Of a stretch of 64,000 nucleotides of DNA, positions 11,300-24,479 are shown piece after piece (positions within the stretch are counted from its first letter, which is position 1; every line of letters starts with the position of its first letter). The translations under genes were made by a program, and so were the position numbers. Source of the DNA: Luzula sylvatica (taxonomy: Eukaryota > Streptophyta > Magnoliopsida > Poales > Juncaceae); contig OX326961.1 in the NCBI GenBank assembly GCA_946800325.1, positions 47,765,415 through 47,829,414 on the forward strand. Reading direction: 5' to 3'. The notes beneath the pieces are model-generated. The model was given only the letters and a program-made list of their open reading frames with translations. It did not search any database and had not been told where the DNA came from.

Positions 11300-12024
11300 T
11301 AGGAGTGTAAACGGTTCGGATCTGGTTCGGATAGTGGTCATACCAGATTCGTATCCATATTTTTTCGGATATGGATATTCGGATACGGAACAGCTCGGAT
11401 CCGGATACGGTTCGGATATTAAACGGATATGGTTCAGATATTGTCGAATACGAATACGGATACGAATTTTTTTCGGGTAATTGAAACGAATATTTAATAC
11501 ATAGCATAACTATTTATTTTATCTTCAACATTCAAATAAAATTAAAATAATATCTAAATAGTACATCAAAATTTTCAAAAATTGTTGAGAAAATTTTGAT
11601 TTTCAGAAGAAAAAAAAAATCACTCATGAAACTTAAAAAAAAATGGAGAGAGAAAAAAACATTGGAGAAAAGAAAATAATTTAGGGATTCGAAAAAATCT
11701 TGAAAATAGATTTCATGTATTTTTTTAAATGAAATTTTTTGAAAATCTTGAAAATAATTTAGGGATATGAATATGGATGTGAATATGAATTTTTATTAGA
11801 TAAATGAGATCATAATCGTTTAAACGTAAAATAAATTATCAAACTGATCCGTTTTTGGTTGTTATTCGGATCCGGAAAATATTTTGAATACCGGTTTCGG
11901 ATCCAGATCCCAAAAAGGATTCGGGTCGGATCCGGATCCGAAAATATTTTTGTTGGGATCTGAATATTTAGTCGGATTCGGTTCTGGTCGGTTCAGATAA
12001 TATCCGCAAACCGTTTACATCCCT
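11300..12024. mobile_element. hAT-type element (TAGGAGTGTAAACGGTTCGG family), about 725 bp
   Basis: The left end TAGGAGTGTAAACGGTTCGG matches the complement of the right end, which reads AGGGATGTAAACGGTTTGCG. Subterminal regions hold many TCGGAT/ATCCGA words. The flanks are TCCACCCA and TCCACCTC, a degraded 8-bp duplication at best. It resembles the outer hAT at 37887 in its internal sequence. No transposase is present. Confidence 0.75.
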
Positions 12025-12262
12025 GTCCACCTCCCATTATATATATATTTTTAAAAGTAGTGTATTTATATAGTGTTTTATTATTGTATTTCTTTTTTTT
12101 TTATCAAAATAGAAGTTTATACAGGAATGGCCCACCCAAATATTTTGAAATATTTGTGTGGTTCAATAATCTGTGAACGCTACACTCCCCCTCCAAACAT
12201 TTAGCTCAAACAAGTCGGAACCCAATTTATTGACTTACTGATTAACCATTGATTAATAAGTA
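12025..12262. other. Intergenic DNA between hAT element and Helitron region
   Basis: No feature is supported here. Confidence 0.4.
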
Positions 12263-13087
12263 TTCAATTAACCCACCCCCTTATTTTGCACCTATCTATA
12301 TGCACTCTAATGAAGCCACATCATCATTGTGTAAATAATTTTTAATCATTGGATTGTGTGACGTGGCTTCATCCTACACATTGATTTTATTTTTGATTTT
12401 GTACTATATATAATTTGTGTGGTCATTTGTATTGTCTTATTTTGAACCATTAGATTTTTTTATGTTGTTTGATCTTATCCATTCATTTTTTTTAAGATTT
12501 CTTGAAGATCATATTTGATATAGCCATTTGTGTGTCATTATTTTACACTAATTTTTAAGCAATCTTCTTGAGCCATGTCATCTATAATATTGCCATGTCA
12601 TCTTTGATATTTTCAATCTAAACCATACAATTAAAATCAAACGGTCAATATTTAATCTACTTTCCACATGGCAAAGAATATGAAGAGATTTGTTAAAAAA
12701 AAATTGACACACCAAATATATACATTTTTGTTTTTCGAAAAATCTTTATTTTTTTATTCAATAATTATTACATATAATAATTTCACTTCCAATTAATTAA
12801 TGCATGTTTATGTTTTTTTATTATGAAACATTAAATATTTTTTGGATATTTGTAATATGTATTAACTTGTACATTTTTACAGTTTTACTTTTAATAACTT
12901 TGCCATATTTATTTTTGATCAATGCCATCAGCCTTTCTTAAAAGACAAAAAAAAAATAGTAATAAAAAAATAAAAGAGACAATTTTGTTTACTAAATTAT
13001 TAATACTTCCAATTTTGTTTACTAAATTTGCAACATTTGTAATATTCAACTCAAAAAATTTCACAATAAACCAATTTATTAGAAAGA
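12263..13087 (+). mobile_element. Helitron-like 5' segment, copy A
   Basis: It begins with a TTC..ACCC(A)CCCCCTTATTTTG word shared with the presumed 5' ends of the Helitrons at 14414 (minus) and 15022 (plus). From about 12380 to 12850 it aligns in direct orientation to 14546-15010. No protein is encoded. Its own 3' end is not visible; it abuts the minus-strand Helitron that follows. Confidence 0.5.
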
Positions 13088-14414
13088 CTAGGAGATTACC
13101 CGCGCTTCGCGGCGGTTTTGTTTCATTTGTTTTACCATATACATAATATATAGTTATGATTTTTCGGGATCAAATATAAGACTTTATGAAAATAAATATC
13201 ATATTTATTAAGAAAGTTTGATGATGACAAAATTATTATACTATTTTTGAATATGACACATTGTGAAATATTTATTTAGTAGTTTAATGCAACACATACA
13301 AAAAATAATAAATGTCACCATAAAATAATCAAACAACATGCGTGGACATAAACAAAAATCAAAACCATATGATATTTTAAATTTTCATATCTAAAATTAA
13401 GAATAATAACATTGTAAAAGTTTAAAAAAATTATTTCCGTCTGATAATTTTATGTTTCATGTTTATTATTGAAAAATAGTATATATAAGTTAAAGAAATT
13501 ATTTGTGTTTAGTAAATAAATATCTTTCATTATTTTTTTTTAAAGATTAACATGAAACTGTTTTAAGTACAAATACAAATATAACATAATTGTTTTAAAA
13601 ATAATTATTATTATTATGATGTGCAATTTTTTTCAATTATATTTTTAAAAATAATAATAATTTCGATTACAAGTCATTAATGTAATTATATTTATTTTTA
13701 TATCTTTTATTACATAATTGTTTTCATAATTTTAAGTTAGAGAAAAATATTGAATATATGATAATAACATATTTAGTAGTATGTGCAACTTTTTTCAATT
13801 ATAGTTTTAAAAATAATAATAATAAGTCTTACAAGTCATTAGTGTAATTATATTTATTTTTATATCTTTTTTTACAATATTGTTTTCACAATTTTAAGTT
13901 AGAGAAAAATATTAAATATATGATGATATGGATCTCAAAATAAAGATAAAAATTACAGTGAATATATTTCTTAATTTTTTTTAATTATATTATGAAAATA
14001 CTAACAATATTTGATGTATGTTTTATGATATTATATATTAATTTATTAATGTTAGATATTTAAACTCTTCACATTCTATTTGTTTTCACAATTGATCATG
14101 TAACATATTGTGAAAAAAATTCAAAATCAAATACATATGGTCCAACATGAACCTAACAAATAATATTTTGACACGTCATCAGTGTAAGGTGTTGTTGCCT
14201 TCTAAAATTGTTTAAAACTATGTGTAAAATAAGGGACACATAAATATCTACAAATAAAACATAATCACACAAAATCAAAGATTAATCTACGGTTCATATG
14301 TTGCCACATATCCTAATCTAATGATTGAAATAATTGTGATGATGTGGCATGAGTTGTGATGAGGTGGCATGAGGAGATTGCATAAATATGGGTCCAAAAT
14401 AAGGGGTTGGTAAA
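13088..14414 (-). mobile_element. Nonautonomous Helitron, minus strand (copy B)
   Basis: On the minus strand it ends in a GC-rich hairpin word (CCGCGAAGCGCGGG), then TAATCTCCTAG, followed by T. A hairpin about 10 bp before CTAG with T following is the signature of a Helitron 3' end. Its 5' end is near 14414 (TTTACCAACCCC). It is about 1.33 kb and AT-rich, with no Rep/helicase. It aligns in inverted orientation with copy C. Confidence 0.75.
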
Positions 14415-15021
14415 CTATAATTTATTATTAAACATTTGTATTATTGAACATTTGTATATATTTTTTCTTAATAAATTTTAATTAATACTTACAATCTCTT
14501 AATTGATATGACCTCTTTCACTTCCAATTAATAAATACACATTGATTTTATATTTGATTTTGTAATTTTGTAATATCTATAATTTGTGTGGTCATTTGTA
14601 TGTCATATTTGAACCATTAGATTTTTTTATGTTGTTTGATCTTATCCATTCATTTTTTTTTAAGATTTTTTGAAAACATATTCGATATAGTCATTTGTTT
14701 GTCATTATTTTACACTAATTTTTAAACAATCTTCTTGAGCCATGTCATCTATAATATTGCCATGTCATCTTTTATATTTTCAATCTAAACCGTACGATTA
14801 AAATCGAACGCTCAATATTTAATCTACTCTCCACATGACAAAGAATATTAAGAGCTTTGTTAAAAAAAAATTGACACACCAAATTTATACATTTTTGTTT
14901 TTCAAAAAATATTTACTTTTTTATTCAATAATTATTACATATAATAACTTTCACTTCCAATTAATTAGTGCATGTTTATGCTTTTTTATTATGAAACATT
15001 AAATTTTTTGGGTATTTCTAA
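14415..15021. repeat. Loop segment, direct repeat of copy A
   Basis: From about 14546 onward the sequence aligns in the same orientation with 12380-12850, sharing long words such as TTGAGCCATGTCATCTATAA. It separates the two opposed Helitrons and would form the loop of the large inverted repeat. Confidence 0.7.
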
Positions 15022-16367
15022 TTCACCAACCCCCTTATTTTGGACTCATATTTATGCAATCTCCTCATGCCACCTCATCGCAATCCATGCCACATCATCA
15101 AAATTATTTCAACCATTAGATTATCATATGTGGCAACATATGAACCATAGATTAATCTTTGATTTTGTGTGATTATGTTTTATTTGTAGATATTTATGTG
15201 TCCCATATTTTACACATAGTTTAAAGCAATTTTAGAAGGCCACATCACCTTACACCGATGACGTGTCAAAATATTATTTGTTAGGTTCAGTTGTATTATG
15301 TGGCAACATATTGGACCAGTTGTATTTGATTTTGAATTTTTTCACAATATGTTACATGATCAATTGTGAATACAAATAGAATGTGAAGAGTTTAAATATT
15401 TAACATTAATAAATTAATAAATTGATATATAATATCATAAAACATGCATCAAATATTGTTAGTATTTTCATAATATAATTTAAAAAAATTAAGAAATATA
15501 TTCGCTGTAATTTTATCTTTATTTTGAGATCCATATTATCATATATTTAATATTTTTCTCTAACTTAAAATTATGAAAACAATTATTCAAAAAAATATAT
15601 AAAAATAAATATAATTACATTAATGACTTGTAAGACTACTTATTATTATTTTTAAAACTATAATTGAAAAAAATTGCACATACTACTAAGTATGTTATTA
15701 TCATATATTCAATATTTTTCCCTAACTAAAAATTATGAAAACAATTATGTAAAAAAAAATATAAAAAAGAATATAATTACATTAATGACTTGTAATCCTA
15801 ATTATTATTATTTTTAAAAATATAATTGAAAAAAATTGCACATCCTAATTATTATTATTTTTTTTAAAACAATTATGTTATATTTGTATTTGTACTTAAA
15901 ACAGTTTCATGTTAATCTTTAAAAAAAATAATGAAAGATATTTATTTACTAAACACAAATAATTTCTTTAACTTATATAATATTTTTCAATAATAAACAT
16001 GAAACATAAAATTTATCAGACAGAAATATTTTTGTTAAACATTTACAATGTTATTATTCTTAATTTTATATATGAAAATTTAAAATATCGTATGATTTTG
16101 ATTTTTGTTTATGTCCACGCATGTTGTTTTATTATTTTATAGTGACATTTATTATTTTTTTTATGTGTTGTATTAAAGTATTAAATAAATATTTCGGAAT
16201 GTGTCATAAAATAGTTTAATAATTTTGTCTTCATCAATTTTTTTTAATTAATATGATATTTATTTTCATAAAGTCTTATATTTGATCCCGAAAAATCATA
16301 ACTATATATTATGTGTATGGTAAAGCAAATGAAACAAAACCGCCGCGAAGCGCGGGTAATCTCCTAG
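15022..16367 (+). mobile_element. Nonautonomous Helitron, plus strand (copy C)
   Basis: It starts at TTCACCAACCCCCTTATTTTG and ends in the hairpin CCGCGAAGCGCGGG plus TAATCTCCTAG, then T. About 1.35 kb with no coding capacity. It is the mirror image of copy B across its length, with small indels. Confidence 0.75.
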
Positions 16368-17077
16368 TTGATATTAATCGGTGGTCAAATTTAACATACA
16401 TAATGTTATATTTTTTTTAAGTTAATAATTATAACTCAAATTTTAAAGATAAAACAAATGTTAACATCATAATCCAAATTTTAAAGTTAAATCCCAAATT
16501 AATCAACATTTACAGATAGTTCCAAATTTTAGTTAAATTTAAAGAATATTTTAAATAATGTTATGTTCTCAGATATAATCGGTACAAGTCGGCTATCACA
16601 GCCGGCAAATAATACGTTTTTCAAAATACTAATAATTATAATTCGAATTCCAAAGATATAATAATACATAAAATCATAATTGGATTTCCAATATCTAAAT
16701 AAAAATTAAATTAAATTATGTGGCGTGGTACCGACTCATATTTTATTTAATTTTAGTTTTATTTTGCGTGAAGTAGGATGTTAAAAATCGAGGAAAACAA
16801 ACAATTTAAACCCGATTAATCATTAAAACATTGGTCAAATTCAATCAAAATCAGTCGAAACGGAAAGGAGCAATCAAGTTGGAGAACCTCCGATTATCGA
16901 TTAATCAGCGATTAATCGGGATTTTTATAACATTGCATATAAGACTCATTTTTCTTTCTCTGATTAACGAAACTTCTAGATTCTTATTATTATTCGCTAT
17001 GAGACTTTAAATGGAAATTATGAAAAACCTCTAATTTTTTTGAAAATTATGAAAAACCCCTCATTTTTAAATTCCTT
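16368..17077. other. AT-rich intergenic DNA
   Basis: Nothing beyond short low-complexity words is seen. Confidence 0.6.
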
Positions 17078-17359
17078 TAGGGGGTGTTTGGATGCATGGA
17101 ATTAGAGGTGGAATTGGATCTTGAGATTCTTCAAATATAAATTCTTTGTTTGGATCATATAATTAGAGAGGGAATTAAATGGTGGAGCATCTCATTATTT
17201 CATTTTTATGGCAAATTTCAATTCCAATAAAAGTTGGAGTGCCAAAGTGGAGCATCTCCTCTCATTATTAAATCAATAATTAATATTATAATTTGATTAT
17301 AATTGTATTAATATTATAATTAACATTACAACAATATTATAAATAATACTATTTAACAC

Positions 17360-17407
<48 letters not shown>

Positions 17408-18204
17408 AATAATATCAATATTAATATATTAATATTAATTAATAATACAATATTATTATCATTAATATTATAATAAATATTATTATATTATATATTAATA
17501 TTATTTTAATATATTTATAAAAATTAAATATATTAATATTATTATTTAATATAATATATTAAAATATTAATACTAGAATATATTATTAATTAATAATACA
17601 ATAATATTATAATAAACATTATTATAATATGTTAATATTAATATTAATATGTTAATATTATTTTAATATAATTATAAAAATTTAAATATATTAATATTAT
17701 TATTTAATATAATATATTAAAATATTAATATATTAATATATTATTAATTAATAATACAATAATTATTATAATATGTTAATATTAATATTTTAATATTATT
17801 TTAATATATTTATATAAATTTTAATTTATTAATATTATTGTTCATATAATATATTAATATCAGAATATAAATAATATTATTAATATTAATATATTAACAA
17901 TATTAATAATATGAATATGTTAAATTATAATATTATCTTATATGAAAATACTAATATAATAGAATTAATATAAAAATATTTATAATGTATTAATTTTAAT
18001 ATAAATATTAGTATTATTGTAATATTAATATCATAATATATTATTATATTATTAAAATTAGTACCATAATATTACTACAATTAATAATATTATGATAATT
18101 TTATATTGCAATAATGTTATATTATAATCATATTATTAATTTTTTCAAAGTAATTTTATTATAATAATAATATACTATAATAATAAAAATAATAATATTA
18201 TTAC

Positions 18205-18279
<75 letters not shown>

Positions 18280-18466
18280 TTAATTTTATGATAATACTAT
18301 TATATTGTATTCATTTTAATGAAACATTAGTTTTACATTTCCAATAACGAAATTCCAAAATTTTGTAAACAACCAAACAAAAAATTATATTTTCCAGCAT
18401 CTTATAATTCGGACATCCAAACAAACTGTGGAATTACTAATTCCAGAACTTTTTTCTCCTCCACCT
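17078..18466. mobile_element. Long AT-rich MITE-like element with AAT arrays (copy 1)
   Basis: The left end is TAGGGGGTGTTTGGATG. The right part contains CGGACATCCAAACAAACTG, which mirrors the left GTTTGGATG, then GTGGAATTACTAATTCCAGAA. The middle kilobase is almost purely A and T, with ATT/AAT triplet arrays near 17361-17402 and 18205-18280. The right terminus seen in copy 2 (CCAAACGGCCCCTA) is missing here. The superfamily is not resolved. Confidence 0.6.
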
Positions 18467-20590
18467 TAAAAAAAATCTAGAAAGCATGTTGAATTTTTTT
18501 TACCCCCTATAAACTTAAAGTTCACTATCCCAAATTTCCAACCATTGTTATATCGGACTAAAATACTCTCAGTACATTTCCTCTATTCTGTTTTTTTTTT
18601 AAATTTATTTAAAAGTAATAATTAAAGGAAAAAATAATATTTTTAACATAATATTAGTTTGACAATATTTATATATTATAGCAAAAATATTTTTTTATAT
18701 TTTATGTAAATCATAAAATTATTTTGCGTAAAATATTATTTTTTATTTTTAATATATAATTATTACATATCTATATTTCATGTAAAATATTATTTATTAT
18801 TTTCAACTAGCCATGAATTTATTTTTATTAAATATTATATTCAGAATAAATCTGAAAATAATACTCAATTCAAAATAATGAAATAAAATAATATTCAACT
18901 CAAAACCATAAATAAATATGTCCATAATATCACAACACATTATCGAACTAATATAATGTTGAAAATATCTTTTTTCATTTATTTCTTACATTCAATTGAA
19001 TAAACGAAAAGAAAATAGAAAATGCAACAGGGATATTTTGGTCAAAATCTTATTGTACTTGATGGAATAGTTCAGTTTAATCCTTCAAGGGTTCAAAAAA
19101 ATTAATAGGGGTTTTCTTAAGGAATATTATAAATAAGGAAAAATTTGATAATTTCAAAAAAAATTAGGGTTTTTTTTTTAATTTCCAAATAAATTTAGGC
19201 TCATTTTTCGACGTATCAATTCAAGCCCAGTCATTACATCAATCAATTATTGATCTTTCCTACCTAAAGTGGTGGGAGATTTGATAACACGTTTTACCGT
19301 TGACCCGCAAACCCCATTTTTTTCCTCTCTCTCCCACCCGCGTTTTTCTACTCTCTCACGATCTCTTTTGCTTAATTTGTTTTGCATGCGAAATTAGCAT
19401 TTTGTTTTTAAGTGGCTTATTTCCAATCTTAAATAATCATTCGTGATACGATTATAATGTGATACATAATATGTTCATGTATAATTCGAATCAAATATTT
19501 TGTCAAATAAAATGAAATACGTTATTAATTCGTCTACTCAAATATTCTTGTATAGTTAGAATTATTTTACATAATACATATATAACAATTTGTTATATAA
19601 AAATATATAAATATAAATTTTTAAATTCGAAAAAACTGAAAAATATCAGTACTTTATAAATAATATTTATTTCAGTTCAAAACTACAAATTATACAGTTT
19701 AGTTGATATTCTTTTGTTTCAATTTTTGTTCTAAATTTAAGTTTTTATGCTTATTTTAATAAAAAAAATTACAAAAATATATTATACGAAATAAATATTT
19801 ACTTTTGCTTAAATAATTATAAATTTCAAATTACTTGTATTTAATTAAGTATCTTAGTTACCATTCATTTTTTTTTTCTTGGTTCATAATGTAATGGTCG
19901 TTTTCTTAAACAACTTATTTTGTTATTCAATAATCAAAGACTTTGTCAAATGGATAAATTCGTTCTTCTTATCTAATAATTGAAAATTTTAACCAATGAA
20001 AGATATGTATGGTTTGTTAATTAATTATCATTACTATTTACTTTTGACTTTAATATGGAAAAATAAAATAAAATAAGCTATGGATTTTGTGTAGCGCGTG
20101 GCCGATTATTAATTAGGTAGCGACTTATTACTGATGTATACCTGTGGAAGAGAAGACCGATTAAACAAGAGATTAATCTTTTTCTATTATTAATATTATA
20201 TATATAACATATAATATAGTAAAAACTATATTTATAGAAAAAAAAATTCTAATTTTTTATAAAATAATTTAAAAACGACCTGGACTAATATCCAAAACAC
20301 AATACTATTTATTTAGACTAAAATACATGAAAATTTTCAACATTTACTAAGTCATTCAAAAGGAATACACAACACATCCACAATTCAAATTTAACATTCT
20401 TTCAAAGTTGAAACTTAAAAAATCATAAATTATCGAATTGCCTCAAACCGGTTTTAAATCATATTATTATTGAATTGCCTCCAACCGATTTTAAATCGGC
20501 CCAAATCATATTTGAACTTCCCCCAAATCAGCCCAAAGAAGATTGACACAAATACCAACCGATTAATTGTCGTTTAAATCGATTTTGAGA
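18467..20590. other. AT-rich intergenic DNA
   Basis: Over 2 kb without a supported gene or delimitable element. Low-complexity AT stretches only. Confidence 0.6.
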
Positions 20591-20594
20591 ATAA

Positions 20595-20640
20595 CTAGAT
20601 GTACCCTCGCTCCGCTTCGGCGTATATTATTTTTATGTTT
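20595..20640 (-). mobile_element. Helitron-like 3' end, minus strand
   Basis: Read on the minus strand: GCCGAAGCGGAGCGAGGG, able to form a short hairpin, then TACATCTAG followed by T. This matches the 3' signature of Helitrons, but the 5' end to the right could not be found. Confidence 0.5.
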
Positions 20641-20784
20641 GATAATATTTTAGAGTATATGTTGTTCGATTTTTTCTTTCTAAATGTTAATTTGTAAATA
20701 AATATACATTTTGAAAGTATATTGTATTGTTTGGTTATCTTCGACAATATATATATATTAAACTTATGCAAAGTTAAATTTTAT

Positions 20785-21940
20785 GTTATGTTTGGATGGT
20801 GGAATTTTGAATGGAATTAGTATTTTAAAATGATGCAAAGTTAAATTCTTTGTTTGGTGGGTGTAAAAAAAATGGAAATATATAATTCTTGAATCTTCTA
20901 ATTCCATTATTCTAGCAAATTTTGATTCCACAAATTTGAGGAGTGCCAAAGTGGAGGAAAACATTTAATCAATAATATATTATATTTATTACTATAAAAA
21001 ATGTTATTATATCAATAAAACATTATTATAATATAGCAATACATTTAGTATTATTATAATAGTGTATTATATGAATATAATATTATAATATAATTATAAT
21101 ATTAGTACTATATACTACAGTAATGTATTACATGGATATTTAATAGGGAAATAATAATAATAATAATAATAATAATATTCAATATTAATATATTAATTTT
21201 AATATTAATATTATTATTATTAATAATATACTATTAATTAATATTAAATTAATATTATAATAATAATTATTATAATATATTAATAGCAATACGTTAATAT
21301 TATATCAATATATTTATATAAATATTAATATTAATATACTAAATAAAAATATTAATATTAATATTAATATATTATTAATATTAATATTAATATTAATATA
21401 TTATTAGTTAATAATACAATAATTTATTAATATTAATATGTTTATGTTTATATTATTTTAATATATTTATGTAATATTAATATATTATACTATTATTAAT
21501 ATATTAACAATATTAATAATATTAGTATGTTAATATTATAATAGTATATTATATGAATATGCTAATATAATAGCATTAATATAAAACTATTAATATATTA
21601 GTATTATTTACAATATTTTAATATTAATAATGCTAATATAATAGCATTAATATAAAACTATTAATATATTAAAATTAGTACAATAAAATTACTACAATTA
21701 ATAATATTATGATGATTTTATATTTTAATAATGTTATATTATAATCATATTATTTATTTATTTATACTAATTTGATTACAATAATAATATCGTAATAATA
21801 TAATATAATAATAATAACAACAACAACAACAATAATAATAATATTATTATTAATAATAATAATAATAATTATTATTATTATTACAATTAATCATAATCAT
21901 ATTATAACATTATAATAATATAATATTATAATACCATAAC

Positions 21941-22018
<78 letters not shown>

Positions 22019-22312
22019 AAGAAGAAGAAGAAGAAGAAGAATATAATAACATAATAATAATAATATTATAATAATTTAATATTATATGAAAATACTATTA
22101 TATTGTGTTAATTTTAATCAAATATTTGTTCTATATTTTCAATAATGAAATTCCAGAATTTTTCTAACCAACCAAACAAAAAATTATACTTTCCAGCATC
22201 TTATAATTCGGACATCCAAACAAATTGTGGAATTACTAATTCCAGAACTTTTTTCTCCTCCACCTTATAATCCAATTCCACTCTACTAATTCCGCTTGCC
22301 AAACGGCCCCTA
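20785..22312. mobile_element. Long AT-rich MITE-like element with AAT and AAG arrays (copy 2)
   Basis: The left end includes ATGTTTGGATGGTGGAATTT. The right end matches copy 1 (CGGACATCCAAACAAATTGTG) and continues to CCAAACGGCCCCTA. The interior is AT-only over long stretches, with an (AAT)n array at about 21943-22016 running into (AAG)n at about 22017-22040. It has no coding capacity. Confidence 0.65.
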
Positions 22313-22357
22313 GAGAATCTAAAAATGTTTGGGAGTTTTTGGAAGAAACAATAAATG

Positions 22358-22399
22358 TGTGTGTGGTGGTGTGTGTGTGTGTGTGTGTGTGTGTGTGGT

Positions 22400-22431
<32 letters not shown>
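22358..22431. repeat. (GT)n microsatellite followed by poly(G) of about 32
   Basis: A GT-rich tract runs straight into an uninterrupted run of G at 22400-22431. Together with the poly(C) at 3037 it is one of two unusually long G/C homopolymers in the window. Confidence 0.9.
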
Positions 22432-22434
<3 letters not shown>

Positions 22435-22963
22435 GGGAATATAAAAAAAGATAGAGGGTTTTCTAAAACTACAGGGGGGTTTTCATAATTTACAGAAAAG
22501 TTATGGGATTTTTGAAGAATTCTCCTAAAATATATGTATTATTAGATATATGATACACCTTCTAAGAATAAATATCAAATATTAGTAGCATTTTACAACT
22601 ATAATTTTAAAAGTCTATAAACTGTAAGTTATTCAATTTTCTCTTTTCGTGACATCCATACTAACATAGTTGCAACATATGTTTTTATCAAGCTTGAATT
22701 TATGAAAAAATATATATAAGAAAATACAATGTAAAATAAGCTATATTTACATAATTGAACTCCAAATATCATAGTCGTGTTTTTGTTAAAAAAAAATTAT
22801 ATTAAAATATTAAAAAATGAAACATAATGGTTTGTCTATTAGAACACAACTAATATTTTGAACTTAGAAAACATAAACCAAGTATGACCGTTAATTTTGA
22901 AACAATAAATTAAAAAGTACCATATTGTTTTAAATAATTCGCAACTATGTTTTCTCTCTGTTA

Positions 22964-23115
22964 AGTAATGATAGAGACACAAATACCAACCACAAATATG
23001 ATACAGATGCTTAAGTTTGTGTTTGATTTATGATTCATATATGCATAATTAACATTACAAACTTAGTTATTTGTGACAAATTTGTGGTTGGTATTTGTGA
23101 CCCTATCATTACTCG
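22964..23115. mobile_element. Stem-loop MITE, about 152 bp
   Basis: The ends are inverted repeats of about 34 bp (AGTAATGATAGAGACAC... against the complement of ...GACCCTATCATTACT) with two or three mismatches. They share the inner word ACACAAATACCAACCAC. TTA flanks both sides (22961-22963, 23116-23118), compatible with a PIF/Harbinger-type duplication. Its terminal word resembles that of the MITE at 49433, so the superfamily is uncertain. Confidence 0.65.
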
Positions 23116-23118
23116 TTA

Positions 23119-24400
23119 AGTAATGGTACGACTTTTTTTAATAATTTTTCAATTAATGCGCACAAAATCATTTATATTTTTTTCAGAAAAAAAAACTAAA
23201 CTACCCTAATTATACTTATTTACTTACTTATTAATATATCAATTTAACATAATTCAAAATAATCCACTCATAACTTCAGTAATTAAATTATACATTAATG
23301 TGGTATATAACTATAAGATGTCAATTATACATTAATGACCATAATTATTTGTAATATTAGTTTATATTAAAAAAAATAATAGTTAATTAGTTTGAAGGAA
23401 CTTATACATTAATGATCATTATTATCTACTTTTTTATATTTAAAAAATAAAATTAGCTACTATTATAGTATTATCTATACATTTGCTATAAATTAGCTAA
23501 TATTACCTATAAATTAAATTTACTAATAGTTATTTTTTACATTTACAAAAATTAACTTAGTTAATATTACTTATATATTTGTTTGGCCCATTATCTTTTC
23601 CGATCTTACAATAGTTCGACATTCTTAAAATTACAATACATGATGTACCTATATTAATCATGGATTTATAGATTATTTATTTTCATTTTGAACATACGTG
23701 AGGGGATCCAGTGTAACATCTGGATAGAAGTGTAATTGTGTGCCTATCTGTGTGGCGACTGCTTTGTTATTTTACAAAGCATATAGAGAATGACTCGTTT
23801 CATGGTTTGTCATAGAAAAGCTTTTACAAAAAATAAAAAAATTGGACATGTGTCTAACTCATGATGCTTTGGAAATTTTTAATACTTATAGTATAATAAT
23901 AATAATAGTATAATAATATAATAGTATAATTTTTAATACTTGTAGTACAATGTGGAGAGGCATAACCTGATGAGTTTTGAGTTTCCTATTAATTAAATAA
24001 AAACAATATTTTTTTATCTCATATACAATTTTTATTATTTACGTGAATATATATATTTCGTATATAATATAGTTTTTATAAATTAATTAGTCAGTATGCG
24101 AATGATATTTTAGACTATTTTTATGTGGATATTTGAAAAAAAATATTGGCTCGTAAGTCTACCATCTATTCAACTTTCTATTCATTTAAAAATAACATAA
24201 TTATTATAAAATTAGAACTCTAACAATGAAATTTTATATCTTAATATGTTTTTACTTTTTCTTGATGCTAATATATCACAAAAAATAATTAGAGGCGAAC
24301 AAAAAAAATATATAGATCCTAACTATATCTTTATAAGTGAAATAATATTTTTTTTATAAACTTCAAATATTAACAAGAATAAAATTTTAGTAGGATAACT
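23119..24400. other. AT-rich intergenic DNA
   Basis: No supported gene or element is seen. Confidence 0.6.
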
Positions 24401-24479
24401 ATATCTTTACCAGTCAATACACTTTTTTTAAAATTGAATATATCCTTTTCTTACGGATTACTAATTTATTATCACGGCG

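Larger units (their letters stand above)
13088..16367. repeat. 3.3-kb imperfect inverted repeat made by two opposed Helitrons
   Basis: The arms 13088-14414 and 15022-16367 are reverse complements for about 1.3 kb, with a 0.6-kb loop. A read-through transcript would fold into a very long double-stranded RNA. Confidence 0.8.
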
